Source of the DNA: Glaciecola sp047637355
GTDB lineage: Bacteria; Pseudomonadota; Gammaproteobacteria; Enterobacterales; Alteromonadaceae
Reading direction: 5' to 3'
DNA length: 64,000 nt
NCBI GenBank assembly: GCA_047637355.1
Contig: JBLIKA010000004.1
Location: forward strand, 1 to 64,000
The translations under genes and the position numbers were made by a program. Below are positions 33,276 through 42,291 of this stretch, piece by piece (the stretch's first letter is position 1; the number at the start of each line of letters is the position of its first letter). Below the pieces are notes generated by a model that worked only from the letters and a program-made list of their open reading frames with translations, was not told where the DNA came from and did no database searches.

Positions 33276-34358
33276 TTAGCCTTTTGTTAATCTTAACACT
33301 TTACCGTTAACATCGTCCGTTAGGACATAAATACTGCCATCAGGAGCCTGCTTAACATCGCGAACACGCTCATTACGGTCCCTCAGTAGCTCCTCTTGTT
33401 CTACTACTTTGTCACCGTCCATTACCATTCTGTTTAGGTATCTAAACTTTAAAGAACCGACAAATAAGTTACCTTTCCACTCAGGGAACTCGTCACCCGT
33501 GTAGAAGGCCATTCCGCTTGGAGCGATAGAAGGTGCCCAATAAGTTAGCGGCTGACGCATCGCATCCATTTCAGTAACATCGGTAATTGAACTACCATCG
33601 TAATTTACGCCATAGGTAATTGTAGGCCAGCCGTAGTTATCGCCGTTCTCTAAAATATTAACTTCATCACCGCCTTTTGGCCCATGTTCATGAGTCCAAA
33701 CTTTACCACTAGTGGGATGCAATGCCATTCCTTGCACGTTACGATGACCATAACTGAATATTTCAGGAGCTTTACCGGCTAAAAATGGATTATCCGTTGG
33801 CACAGAGCCATCATCGTTTACTCTAACCACAACACCAAAATGATTACTGGTTAGTTGTGCATCATCTTGTTTTGTTCTGTCGCCCAATGAAATGAATAAT
33901 TTTTTGTCGTTATCAAAAGCAAGTCGGCAACCAAAATGATGAGCTGTATCTACTTTTGGCTTGGCAACAAAAATCTCTTTTACATTTTGCAGTTTATTGC
34001 TGACTAACTTACCACGATAAACCTCACTGCCTCTTACGTCGCCGTTAGCTATAGATAAGCAAACATATACCCACTTATTTTCCGCAAAGTCAGGATGCAG
34101 AGCCACGCCTAACAATCCACCTTGTCCGACGACTGAGGCTTCAGGCAAACCGCTAATCGGCAAACTTAACTCACCACCTTTTGAAAGTAAGCGCAAACCA
34201 CCAGCACGTTCAGTTAACAATGCATCGCCGTTGCTCATGAAAGCGATACTCCAGGGATTTTTCAATCCACTAGCAAGCTCTTCAACTTTAATTTCAGTAG
34301 CAACAGCAAAAGGTGAAATAGCAGTAAAAATTGTCGCGGTAATCAGCGTTCTAAACAT
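33276..34358 (-). CDS. Periplasmic PQQ-dependent sugar dehydrogenase (YliI/Asd-like)
   Basis: The 360-residue product has a signal peptide (about 1-20, ending FAVA) and a six-bladed beta-propeller of the soluble glucose dehydrogenase (GSDH) family: LASGLKNPWSIAFM, GGLLGVALHPDF, HHFGCRLAFD, SYGHRNVQGMALHP and HEHGPKGGDEVN. These hold the PQQ- and calcium-binding residues. It oxidises aldose sugars in the periplasm; the natural substrate is unknown. Start has no close partner genes; it faces the Dps gene operon on the same strand about 120 bp away. Confidence 0.9.
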   Translation of the reverse strand: MFRTLITATIFTAISPFAVATEIKVEELASGLKNPWSIAFMSNGDALLTERAGGLRLLSKGGELSLPISGLPEASVVGQGGLLGVALHPDFAENKWVYVCLSIANGDVRGSEVYRGKLVSNKLQNVKEIFVAKPKVDTAHHFGCRLAFDNDKKLFISLGDRTKQDDAQLTSNHFGVVVRVNDDGSVPTDNPFLAGKAPEIFSYGHRNVQGMALHPTSGKVWTHEHGPKGGDEVNILENGDNYGWPTITYGVNYDGSSITDVTEMDAMRQPLTYWAPSIAPSGMAFYTGDEFPEWKGNLFVGSLKFRYLNRMVMDGDKVVEQEELLRDRNERVRDVKQAPDGSIYVLTDDVNGKVLRLTKG

Positions 34359-34475
34359 AAATCTTATCTCGTTTTAAATAAAGCTGAATGATACAAACAT
34401 AGTGTATCGATTCAGCACATTCAACCGGCTCAATCGCAGTTCACGATGAGCTATATTTTTAATTAATTTGTAATT

Positions 34476-34943
34476 TTAAAGAGTTGCTCGCAGCATCCAA
34501 GCGGTCTTTTCATGCGCTCGCATACGATCGCCAATTAAAGATGCACTTGATTCATCATCAGCCTGCTGAGCAATTTTTAACACAGCTCTAGAAGTACGAA
34601 CTACCGTTTCATGCGCTTGCATTAAAATATTAACCATCTCAGTAGCTTCCGGCACACCGTCAACTTCTTTAACACTGCTTAATTCAGCAAAGGCTCTGTA
34701 AGTAGCTGGTGCAGCAAAACCTAGCGTTCTAATTCTTTCTGCGATTTCATCTACCGCCAGCGCGAGTTCAGTATAATGTTCCTCAAACATCAAATGTAAT
34801 TCACGAAATTGTGAACCTGTTACATTCCAATGAAAGTTGTGCGTTTGCAAGTACAGAGTGTATGAGTCCGCTAACAACTTTTTTAAACCTTGAGCGATTT
34901 CTTCTCTGCTAACTTCGCTTATACCTATATCTATTTGACTCAT
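34476..34943 (-). CDS. dps: Dps-family ferritin-like DNA-binding protein
   Basis: The product (155 residues) has the Dps ferroxidase motif: LQTHNFHWNVTG followed by MFEEHYTELALAVDEIAERI, supplying the His, Asp and Glu residues between subunits. It oxidises ferrous iron using peroxide and protects DNA. The start at 34943 follows GGAG; an ATG 24 bases upstream lies before that site and has none of its own. It is 26 bp downstream of the copper chaperone gene, on the same strand, suggesting joint expression under metal or oxidative stress. Confidence 0.92.
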   Translation of the reverse strand: MSQIDIGISEVSREEIAQGLKKLLADSYTLYLQTHNFHWNVTGSQFRELHLMFEEHYTELALAVDEIAERIRTLGFAAPATYRAFAELSSVKEVDGVPEATEMVNILMQAHETVVRTSRAVLKIAQQADDESSASLIGDRMRAHEKTAWMLRATL

Positions 34944-34969
34944 TTCATTTTCTCCAATGTTGTTCATAT

Positions 34970-35449
34970 TTATCGAGCATCTTTTACTTCAATCGGAACT
35001 CGCATTACTTTGTTTTTTTCGAATATCAAAGACAACACAAAGTTCTCACCTCTCGACAGCGGCTTTTCGAGATCTACTAGCATAATGTGCTTCCCACCAG
35101 TCAAGAATTCAAGGCTCGAGCCTGCAGAAATTTCAAAACCATCCTCAGCTTCGCGCATCAGCATCATTTCATCTTGCATTAATATTTCATGCAACTGAGC
35201 ATCACTTGCAACAGAAGGATCAACGCTGACAGATAAGAGCTTGATGTCGTTTTTACTTTGGTTGTCTATACTCAAATAAACTGCACCTGTTTTGGCTAAC
35301 GCAAACGTTGCTCGTGCCCAGGCATTCTCGACCGTGACTTTGCCTTTTGCCTGTTCGTGTTCGTGTTCGTGTGCACAGAGGTTGGCTGAGTTAGCTAGTA
35401 AAATCACGCTAATAAAAAAAGCAAATAATATTTTATTGAACTGAAACAT
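34970..35449 (-). CDS. Periplasmic copper chaperone PCu(A)C family protein
   Basis: The 159-residue product has a signal peptide (to about residue 26, ...NLCAHEHEHEQ) with a His/Glu-rich mature N-terminus, and the DUF461 domain with the copper motif His-Met spread: LHEILMQDEMMLM, then GGKHIMLVDL. PCu(A)C proteins deliver copper(I) to the CuA site of cytochrome c oxidase in the periplasm. Next gene on the strand is dps. Confidence 0.88.
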   Translation of the reverse strand: MFQFNKILFAFFISVILLANSANLCAHEHEHEQAKGKVTVENAWARATFALAKTGAVYLSIDNQSKNDIKLLSVSVDPSVASDAQLHEILMQDEMMLMREAEDGFEISAGSSLEFLTGGKHIMLVDLEKPLSRGENFVLSLIFEKNKVMRVPIEVKDAR

Positions 35450-35680
35450 GAGGACATCCTTTTAATATCAGTTATTTTAGTATTGAAAATAACACCTACA
35501 GCACACATAATCTGACAATGTGAGCTTATTTTTTGTGTTAATGCTTGCAAGCTATTGTAACGAGCAGCCTTATAGCAAAATAGCATGTGTAATTAACAAC
35601 AATGATAGCACCCAAATTGCATTCCTCCCGTATTCCGTATGCATACGATAAGGGACTGCAAGACCACAATAGGATTTAAT

Positions 35681-36379
35681 ATGACAGATTTAGCAAAAAA
35701 GACCATCCTGATGGTGATTACATCACATGATAAGTTGGGCATCACGTTAGAAAAAACGGGTTTCTGGGTTGAAGAATTTGCAGCACCGTATTACGTTTTC
35801 AAAAAGGCAGGATTCAATATTATTTTAGCGAGCCCATCAGGCGGCCAGCCCCCTATAGACCCAAAGAGTGAGCTCGCTGACTTTCAAACTGAACATACTA
35901 GAAAGTTCAACAAAGATGAAAAAGCAAAAGTAAAACTCGCCAATACTATAAAACTTAGCGACATTGACTTTGACCAAGTGGACGCCATTTTTTACCCGGG
36001 TGGCCATGGGCCACTTTGGGATTTAGTCGACAACCAAGATTCAATTTCATTGATTGAGAGCTCAATTAAATATAAACAGCCGATTGCGGCTGTTTGTCAC
36101 GCCAGCGCTGTGTTGTTAAATGCGAAAAATCAGCAAGGAGAGTCAGTCGTTAAAGGAAAAATGGTAACCGGTTTCAGTAACAGTGAAGAAGAGGCTGTTG
36201 AGCTTTCTCTAGTTGTCCCGTTCTTATTAGAGGATGCGCTGCAAGCAAAAGGCGGTATTTACCAAAAAGGCGATGATTGGGCTTCATTTGTGATTGAAGA
36301 TGGTTTAATTATTACAGGACAAAACCCCGCTAGCTCAGTAGCCGCGGCAGAAAAATTAGTGAGCAGGTTAAACGCATAA
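35681..36379 (+). CDS. DJ-1/PfpI-family protein (Hsp31-like)
   Basis: The 232-residue product has the nucleophile elbow AAVCHASAVLL (Cys near residue 125) and the upstream motif YPGGHGPLWDL, typical of the class that includes Hsp31 and related glyoxalase/deglycase or hydratase enzymes. Start at 35681 follows AGGAT; a further upstream ATG-free extension is not supported. It stands alone; a protective role against reactive aldehydes is likely but not proven. Confidence 0.87.
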   Translation: MTDLAKKTILMVITSHDKLGITLEKTGFWVEEFAAPYYVFKKAGFNIILASPSGGQPPIDPKSELADFQTEHTRKFNKDEKAKVKLANTIKLSDIDFDQVDAIFYPGGHGPLWDLVDNQDSISLIESSIKYKQPIAAVCHASAVLLNAKNQQGESVVKGKMVTGFSNSEEEAVELSLVVPFLLEDALQAKGGIYQKGDDWASFVIEDGLIITGQNPASSVAAAEKLVSRLNA

Positions 36380-36528
36380 GTCCCTCTACTTTGCCCAGAC
36401 ATATATTATGTTCATGCTCGGCGTAGTGGTTTGAAGCGCCCAGCACATTGCATAGATCAGCTATAGCGTCTATGCTTTCTGCATTCTAGAACGAGTCTTT
36501 AACTAGCACTTTCTAACAGGCAAACACT

Positions 36529-37035
36529 ATGATCGAGTTTTCATTAAACGGTAAAAAAATCACATCCGATGCCGAGGCCGATACACCCTTGTTGTGGGTC
36601 ATTCGCGACGAATTCGGTTTGAAAGGCACTAAGTTTGGCTGCGGTATAGCTATGTGTGGCGCATGCACAGTGCATTTAAACGGCTCGCCCGTGCGTTCGT
36701 GTTCGCTTCCTATTAGCGTTGTCGCTAACGCTGACATCCGCACAATTGAAGGTCTGGAAGACCAACATCCATTGCAAAAAGCGTGGATCGAGCATCAAGT
36801 GCCACAATGTGGCTACTGCCAGTCAGGGCAAATTATGCAAGCATCTGCGTTGCTCGCAACCAACGCAAACCCAAGCGAAGATGAAATCGTTGCTTATATG
36901 AGCGGTAACTTATGTCGCTGTATGACCTATTCACGAATAAAAGCAGCCATTCAAGATGTCGCAACACAATCAGACTCAGTGGTTCAGATTTACAACCCGA
37001 AGACAGAAGCACAACGCACTCAGGGAGTAAGTTAA
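36529..37035 (+). CDS. 2Fe-2S subunit of an IorAB-type molybdenum hydroxylase
   Basis: The 168-residue product has two 2Fe-2S clusters: a plant-type ferredoxin site in FGCGIAMCGACTVHLNG with a fourth Cys in VRSC, and the C-terminal site CGYCQSGQIM with GNLCRCMTY. It passes electrons out of the molybdenum subunit encoded 1 bp downstream. Same layout as the alpha subunit of isoquinoline 1-oxidoreductase. Confidence 0.92.
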   Translation: MIEFSLNGKKITSDAEADTPLLWVIRDEFGLKGTKFGCGIAMCGACTVHLNGSPVRSCSLPISVVANADIRTIEGLEDQHPLQKAWIEHQVPQCGYCQSGQIMQASALLATNANPSEDEIVAYMSGNLCRCMTYSRIKAAIQDVATQSDSVVQIYNPKTEAQRTQGVS

Positions 37036-37036
37036 G

Positions 37037-39325
37037 ATGACCAAATTTAGCAAAGACGCCTTCGAACAAAGTCGCCGCAGTTTTTTAATTGGCTCAATTG
37101 GTGGTGGCTTAATGATGGCATTTGCCCCTAACATCAGCGCACTGGAAGTTGCCTCCGGGGGCGCAGTAAAACAGCTTAAAGATAAGTTATTTAGCCCGAC
37201 AGTGTGGTTTGAAATTGATACCAATGGGATGATTTTGGTCAATATAGCGCGCGCGGAAATGGGCCAACATGTGGGTACAGCGATTGCCCGTATTGTTGCT
37301 GACGAACTAGGCGCCGATTGGCAGAATGTCGAAATTAAGCATGTTGATACTGACCCTAAATGGGGCTATATGGTGACGGGTGGCTCTTGGTCGATATTTC
37401 AAACATATGTACCTATGTCTCAAGCTGGCGCCGCAGGGAGAACTGCGCTAATTGAGGCTGGAGCCAGATTACTCGGCGTCAATCCTCAAGACTGTAAGAC
37501 AGAAAACAGTATGGTAGTAGCAGGCAGTAAATCAGTTGGTTTTGGAGAAGTAGTCAAAGACGGCAAAATAGACCGCGTGTTTAGCGCGGATGAATTGGCA
37601 CAATTTCAACCAAAGAATCCCGCAACCCGTCAATTAATATCCAAGCCTAGCAAAGCGTTAGACATTCCCGCTAAAACCAATGGTAGTGCGAAATACGGAA
37701 TCGATGTTGAACTAGAAAACATGGTTTATGCACGTCCTATAATACCGCCGACTCGTCATGGCAGTGTAGTCAAAAGTGTAGACGACAGTGCTGCGAAGAA
37801 AGTAAAAGGCTATCAAGGTTATCAAATACTCAAAGATCCTAGCGACACAGTGCAAGGTTGGGTAAGCGTATTAGCCGACAGTTATTACGGCGCCGTTAAA
37901 GCAGGTAACGCGCTTCAGGTTGAGTACGACCTAGGCGAAACAGCTAATGTTAGCGAGCAAGATATTATCGCCATAGGTGAGACGCTTGCTAAAGATAAGA
38001 CATCAGGCACTTTAGTAGTTGACGAAGGTGATGTAACAAAGGTTGCAGAATCTGCAAAAACATCCCTTGAGTCCATATATCGGACTTCGTCTGTATTACA
38101 TTTTGCACTTGAGCCTGTTAATGCCGCGGTAGAGATCATCGACGGAGTGTGTCACGTGCATTGCGGTAATCAGTGGCAATCATTATTTTTACCTGTGGTT
38201 GCCAAGGCGATGGGTATGGCTGAAGACAAAATTATTATTCATCAGTATTATTTAGGTGGCGGTTTCGGTCGTCGCTTAATGGGCGATTACATGATACCTG
38301 CGGCCTTAACTGCTCAGGCTATCGGTAAGCCAGTTAAACTTGTATTCACACGTGAAGATGACTCGCGTTTTGATTCTGTGCGCTCGCCTTCTGTACAACA
38401 GATGAGTGCTTATTGGGACGCTGACGGAAAGTTGCTAGGTATTGAACATGGCGCAGCGGCAGGTTGGCCTACCTTGGCAGTAGCACCAGGATTTATGCCT
38501 GAGGGCGTCGATAAAAATGGCAAGTATGACCCGTTTTCGATTTCCGGTGCTAACCATTGGTACACACTAGAAAATCATAGAGTGCGTGCGATTAACAATC
38601 CGCTAGCACAAAAAACCTTCGTTCCCGGTTTCTTAAGAGCTGTAGGCCCGGGTTGGACAGGCTGGGCAGTTGAGTCTTTTATGGACGAAATAGCACATAA
38701 GCAAAATGTTGATCCAATCGATTTTCGCTTATCTCTGCTCGATGCTAGCGGCAAAAATGCGGGTGTATCACCAGTTTCTGTTGGCGGCGCGAGACGTTTA
38801 GCCAAGGTCTTAACAGAAATCCGTGAGAAAGCTGACTGGGGTCGTACGCTGCCGAAAAATCAAGGATTGGGCATTGCAATTTCAGCTGGACAAGAACGCG
38901 ATATGCCAACTTGGGGAGCCTGCGTTGCTCACGTTGAAGTCGACCCAGAGACAGGTGCAGTGAAGGTACACAAATTGACAGGCCTTTTAGATTGCGGAAC
39001 GGTAGTGCATCCCGACGGCGCATTATCTCAAACCGAAGGGTCTATGCTGTGGGGGATGAGCTTAGCCTTATTTGAAGGTACTGCTTTTGAAAAAGGTCAA
39101 GTAAAAGACAATAATCTAAATACCTACACGCCGCTTAGAATGAATAACCTACCTATATTGGATATCAATTTTGTGCAAAACACAGAATTTCCAACTGGGC
39201 TAGGTGAGCCAGGCTTGATTGCAGTGGCACCTGCGATTGCAAATGCAATCTTTAATGCCGTAGGTGCAAGAGTCAGAGACTTACCTATTCGTCCTGAAGC
39301 TATATTAGCCGCCATGCCGAGCTAA
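37037..39325 (+). CDS. Molybdopterin subunit of an IorAB-type aldehyde/N-heterocycle oxidoreductase
   Basis: The 762-residue product has a Tat signal (SRRSFLIGSIGGGLMMAF, with twin arginines at about residues 13-14), so the complex is exported folded. Molybdopterin-binding stretches include GGGFGRRLMGDY and, near the C-terminus, GLGEPGLIAVAPAI with the catalytic-type Glu. The enzyme hydroxylates an aldehyde or N-heterocycle with water. As in other IorAB enzymes there is no FAD subunit gene, so electrons presumably go to a c-type cytochrome or the membrane; no cytochrome gene is next door. Substrate unknown. Confidence 0.9.
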   Translation: MTKFSKDAFEQSRRSFLIGSIGGGLMMAFAPNISALEVASGGAVKQLKDKLFSPTVWFEIDTNGMILVNIARAEMGQHVGTAIARIVADELGADWQNVEIKHVDTDPKWGYMVTGGSWSIFQTYVPMSQAGAAGRTALIEAGARLLGVNPQDCKTENSMVVAGSKSVGFGEVVKDGKIDRVFSADELAQFQPKNPATRQLISKPSKALDIPAKTNGSAKYGIDVELENMVYARPIIPPTRHGSVVKSVDDSAAKKVKGYQGYQILKDPSDTVQGWVSVLADSYYGAVKAGNALQVEYDLGETANVSEQDIIAIGETLAKDKTSGTLVVDEGDVTKVAESAKTSLESIYRTSSVLHFALEPVNAAVEIIDGVCHVHCGNQWQSLFLPVVAKAMGMAEDKIIIHQYYLGGGFGRRLMGDYMIPAALTAQAIGKPVKLVFTREDDSRFDSVRSPSVQQMSAYWDADGKLLGIEHGAAAGWPTLAVAPGFMPEGVDKNGKYDPFSISGANHWYTLENHRVRAINNPLAQKTFVPGFLRAVGPGWTGWAVESFMDEIAHKQNVDPIDFRLSLLDASGKNAGVSPVSVGGARRLAKVLTEIREKADWGRTLPKNQGLGIAISAGQERDMPTWGACVAHVEVDPETGAVKVHKLTGLLDCGTVVHPDGALSQTEGSMLWGMSLALFEGTAFEKGQVKDNNLNTYTPLRMNNLPILDINFVQNTEFPTGLGEPGLIAVAPAIANAIFNAVGARVRDLPIRPEAILAAMPS

Positions 39326-39427
39326 GCTTTTTAGTGGCGTTTTATCCATAAGGGTAAGCGTCACAAACATCATTTATTTAAACGAGTTAGCTAACACCTT
39401 GGCAGCATTAACACCACCAACTTATTT

Positions 39428-39461
39428 AAAAGGAATCTGATTTTAAAACCAGATTCCTTTT
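39428..39461. terminator. Terminator after the IorAB-type operon
   Basis: Twelve-base arms AAAAGGAATCTG and CAGATTCCTTTT pair perfectly around a 10-base loop. The right arm ends in four T residues, and the A/T ends make it usable in both directions. Confidence 0.8.
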
Positions 39462-39489
39462 AGTGATACATTTTTTTAAAGAATTCACC

Positions 39490-40332
39490 ATGAAAAACCT
39501 ATTTTTAGCTGTAACCTACAGTATCTTATTACTCAGCGCTGCGGTTGCATTTGCTGATAATAGTGACCTGAACACCGTAGCTACTTTCGAAGCACAACAA
39601 CCACCAGGCAACATTACTATTACCCCATCAGGCAGAAAATTTTATCAATACATGAATTTTATGGGCAAAAGCAAAAAATCATGGCGCTTTTGAGTGACGG
39701 CACGACAATTCCATACCCGAATAAAGAGTGGGCTTGCGCGAACAATAAAGGTAAAGATTTTTATGGTGTGCTAGGAATTAATGTATCCGCCGAAGGTGTT
39801 TTATGGATGCTCGATACATCAGGTCCGGATCATGCAGGCCGATTAGTAAGTTGGGATACTAATAACGAGCAGTTGTATAAAATTATTTATTTATCGAAGT
39901 CAACTATTACTGACACCTCATTTTTAAACGAATTAGTCATTGATAATAAACATGGGCATATCTACATAGCCGATACGGCACAGAGTAACCAAGCCGCAAT
40001 TATTAGCGTAAATATTAAAAGCGGTGCAGCGTTATGGCACAAATCCAATTTCTGATGGCATTATTGTCGATGGTGGAGGTAACGTATATGTAACGGATAT
40101 TACTAACGGTGCTATTGGTGTAGTGAAGCCAAGTGGCAATTATGAAATTTTATTTACGGATGAGCGCCTTGTGTGGCCTGATGGTTTTAGTTATGGAGCC
40201 GATCATAAAACTTACGTCACTGTTAATAAACTTCACCGCTCCCCACCTCTCAATAATGGTGAAGACGCCAGCCAAGGTAAATTTAGTGTACTTTCCTTTA
40301 CCCCCTTAGTGAAAGGCAAAGTAGCCCGTTAA
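39490..40332 (+). pseudogene. Decayed gene for a secreted beta-propeller protein (SMP-30/Yellow-related)
   Basis: Three fragments in two frames together resemble one protein: residues from a signal peptide (MKNLFLAVTYS... AVAFADN) through PPGNITITPSGR in one frame to about 39675, then LLSDGTTIPYPNKEWA to NIKSG in another, then RYGTNPISDG to LVWPDGFSYGADHKTYVTVNKLHRSP in the first frame again. The first shift lies in an A6 run (39673-39678); one extra A would restore GKSKKIMALLSDGT. The second break near 40020-40030 also lacks roughly 60-70 residues expected between these parts, so an internal deletion has occurred. The lost protein was probably a periplasmic lactonase or related enzyme beside the molybdenum oxidoreductase. 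Confidence 0.8.
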
Positions 40333-40351
40333 AGTTAACCAACCTATAGAT

Positions 40352-40380
40352 AAAAAAAGCCCTAACCGAGGTTAGGGCTT
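40352..40380 (-). terminator. Rho-independent terminator of the tRNA-Thr gene
   Basis: On the minus strand AAGCCCTAACC pairs with GGTTAGGGCTT around a two-base TC loop, then a run of T. It begins eight bases after the tRNA CCA end. Confidence 0.92.
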
Positions 40381-40387
40381 GAATGAA

Positions 40388-40463
<76 letters not shown>

Positions 40464-40503
40464 ACACTAAACCTAGGCCCATTCAGGTACATGGGCGATG
40501 CGT

Positions 40504-40531
40504 ATTCTATGGATACAGCGTTGATTGTCAA
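40504..40531 (-). promoter_or_regulatory. Promoter of tRNA-Thr
   Basis: On the minus strand a perfect -35 TTGACA (40526-40531), a 16-bp spacer and -10 TAGAAT (40504-40509) lie about 40 bases before the tRNA, followed by a GC-rich discriminator ACGCATCGCCC typical of stable-RNA promoters. Confidence 0.85.
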
Positions 40532-40547
40532 GCCAATATTACTAATT

Positions 40548-41687
40548 TCAGCTTTTTTCCAAACGTATTGCTTCACCTTCCAATTTTGGAAAATGCTCAA
40601 CCGGTACGAACTCCATTAGTTGCTTCAGTTTCGCACCCAAATTAGCATGTGAACTTGCAATAACATTGATATGGCCCATCTTACGCTTAATCCGAACTTC
40701 TTTGCCGTACCAATGCAAATGAGTATTGGGAATACCGATTAAGTCGCGGTTAATTGTCGAGCAGCCTATTACATTAACCATTGCACTTACGCCAATAAGC
40801 TCGGTACTGCCCAATGGCAAGCCCAGAACAGCTCTAATATGTTGTTCAAATTGACTTGTAGCACAACCTTGTTGAGTCCAATGACCGGAGTTATGCACAC
40901 GCGGGGCTATTTCGTTAACGTATAGCTCGTCACCACACTGAAACAATTCAACCGCTAACACGCCAACATAGTCCATTGACGTTGCTAGCGTTTCAAAAAT
41001 ATTATTGGCTTTTTGCTGCAAAGCATCGGTGAGCTTAGTGATAGGCGCAACTGACACATGCAACTGTCCTTCGTGGTGTAAATTTTCAGCTAGACTAAAA
41101 CAAGCGACTTGTCCGTCTTTACTTCTCGCACCGACTAAGGATATTTCACGGTCAAATTGCATCATTCTTTCGGCAATCAACGGAACTTTTTCTAAGTCGA
41201 GTAATGAAAATTCTTCACGTAGAGGCGCTAATTCTGAGGCTGAGGCGATCCGCCACTGGCCATAGCCATCATAACCATCGCGACTTGCTTTAAAGATGAC
41301 TTTCTCGCCCAAGCGAGCAACGACATCACGCAGTTGGTCGACATGGCTAATAATCAAATATTCGCAGTTAGGGATATTATTCTTGCTCAGGAGCGCTTTT
41401 TCTCTGACGCGATCCCCACCAGCTAAAATAGAAGCCATATTAGGGAATAGTTTACCGCTTTTTTGCGCATCTAATAATAGGTGTTCAGGCACGTGCTCAA
41501 ATTCAACGGTGATCGCATTTGCGTCTTGTATCGCATCACACAACGAAACCCCAGTTGCTTTTTTTGAAAGCGGATTAACCACCGTTTCGGTAACAACATC
41601 AACGGCACTCACAATTATACCGAGCGATGCAGCAGCCAAATACATCATTTGTGCAAGTTGCCCAGAACCGTAAACTAAAACTCTCAA
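40548..41687 (-). CDS. purK: N5-carboxyaminoimidazole ribonucleotide synthase
   Basis: The 379-residue product is an ATP-grasp enzyme starting MRVLVYGSGQLAQMMYLAA, with the region KASRDGYDGYGQWRI and the metal/ATP motif NEIAPRVHNSGHWTQ. It makes N5-CAIR from AIR, bicarbonate and ATP. The start is a TTG that overlaps the purE stop (TTGA), so translation is coupled to purE; no ATG gives a full N-terminus. Confidence 0.95.
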   Translation of the reverse strand: MRVLVYGSGQLAQMMYLAAASLGIIVSAVDVVTETVVNPLSKKATGVSLCDAIQDANAITVEFEHVPEHLLLDAQKSGKLFPNMASILAGGDRVREKALLSKNNIPNCEYLIISHVDQLRDVVARLGEKVIFKASRDGYDGYGQWRIASASELAPLREEFSLLDLEKVPLIAERMMQFDREISLVGARSKDGQVACFSLAENLHHEGQLHVSVAPITKLTDALQQKANNIFETLATSMDYVGVLAVELFQCGDELYVNEIAPRVHNSGHWTQQGCATSQFEQHIRAVLGLPLGSTELIGVSAMVNVIGCSTINRDLIGIPNTHLHWYGKEVRIKRKMGHINVIASSHANLGAKLKQLMEFVPVEHFPKLEGEAIRLEKS

Positions 41688-42175
41688 ACGTCTAATTCCA
41701 AGGTTTGGTTATTCGCAACAGTGTCAGTTTGTTTTTGTCTAAATGCAATAATCGCAGCTCTCACTGTCGGCTCTTGCAAAGCAATAACCTGAGCAGCGAG
41801 CAACCCCGCATTAGCAGCACCTGCCTCGCCAATAGCAAGCGTTCCGACTGCAACACCTTTAGGCATTTGAACGATAGAAAGGAGTGAATCTAAACCGTTG
41901 AGTTGACTAGACCGAACAGGACAACCAAAAACAGGGAGATGGGTGTGAGCTGCAATCATACCAGGTAAGTGAGCTGCGCCACCGGCACCAGCAATAATCA
42001 CTTGCACACCTTTATCTGCTGCATTTTCAGCAAATTCGACTAATAAATTTGGGGTACGATGAGCTGAAACAACCTTTGCTTCATATGAAACACCTAGCTC
42101 TTTTAGCATAAGTGCTGCTTTTTGCATTGTAGGCCAATCGGATTTTGAACCCATTATAATTGCAACTTGCGCCAT
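41684..42175 (-). CDS. purE: N5-carboxyaminoimidazole ribonucleotide mutase
   Basis: The 163-residue product begins MAQVAIIMGSKSDWPTMQKA with the class I PurE signatures SAHRTPN and GAGGAAHLPGM. It converts N5-CAIR to CAIR in purine synthesis and forms octamers. ATG at 42175 is preferred over a GTG four codons upstream. No PurR-like box was seen before it, although an inverted repeat lies at 42205-42220. Confidence 0.95.
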   Translation of the reverse strand: MAQVAIIMGSKSDWPTMQKAALMLKELGVSYEAKVVSAHRTPNLLVEFAENAADKGVQVIIAGAGGAAHLPGMIAAHTHLPVFGCPVRSSQLNGLDSLLSIVQMPKGVAVGTLAIGEAGAANAGLLAAQVIALQEPTVRAAIIAFRQKQTDTVANNQTLELDV

Positions 42176-42236
42176 TTTAATCACCACTTCAATCGGTTAG
42201 GGCTATCAAATCAATTTGATATTTTTTCTAGCCATT

Positions 42237-42274
42237 AAAAAAGCACGATATTATACGCAATATCGTGCTTTTTT
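42237..42274. terminator. Bidirectional rho-independent terminator
   Basis: Sixteen-base arms (AAAAAAGCACGATATT and its complement) enclose a six-base loop. On the minus strand it closes the M20 amidohydrolase gene and insulates it from purEK. Confidence 0.95.
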
Positions 42275-42291
42275 ATATAAAAACTTTCTGC

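Noticed and set aside
39463..40332. Three separate small genes after the IorAB operon
   Set aside because: Together they read as one propeller protein with two frame changes, so a single pseudogene is the better reading.
42205..42220. Inverted repeat ATCAAATCAATTTGAT upstream of purE, considered as a PurR operator
   Set aside because: It does not resemble the PurR box (ACGCAAACGTTTGC type); arms are only six bases and AT-rich.
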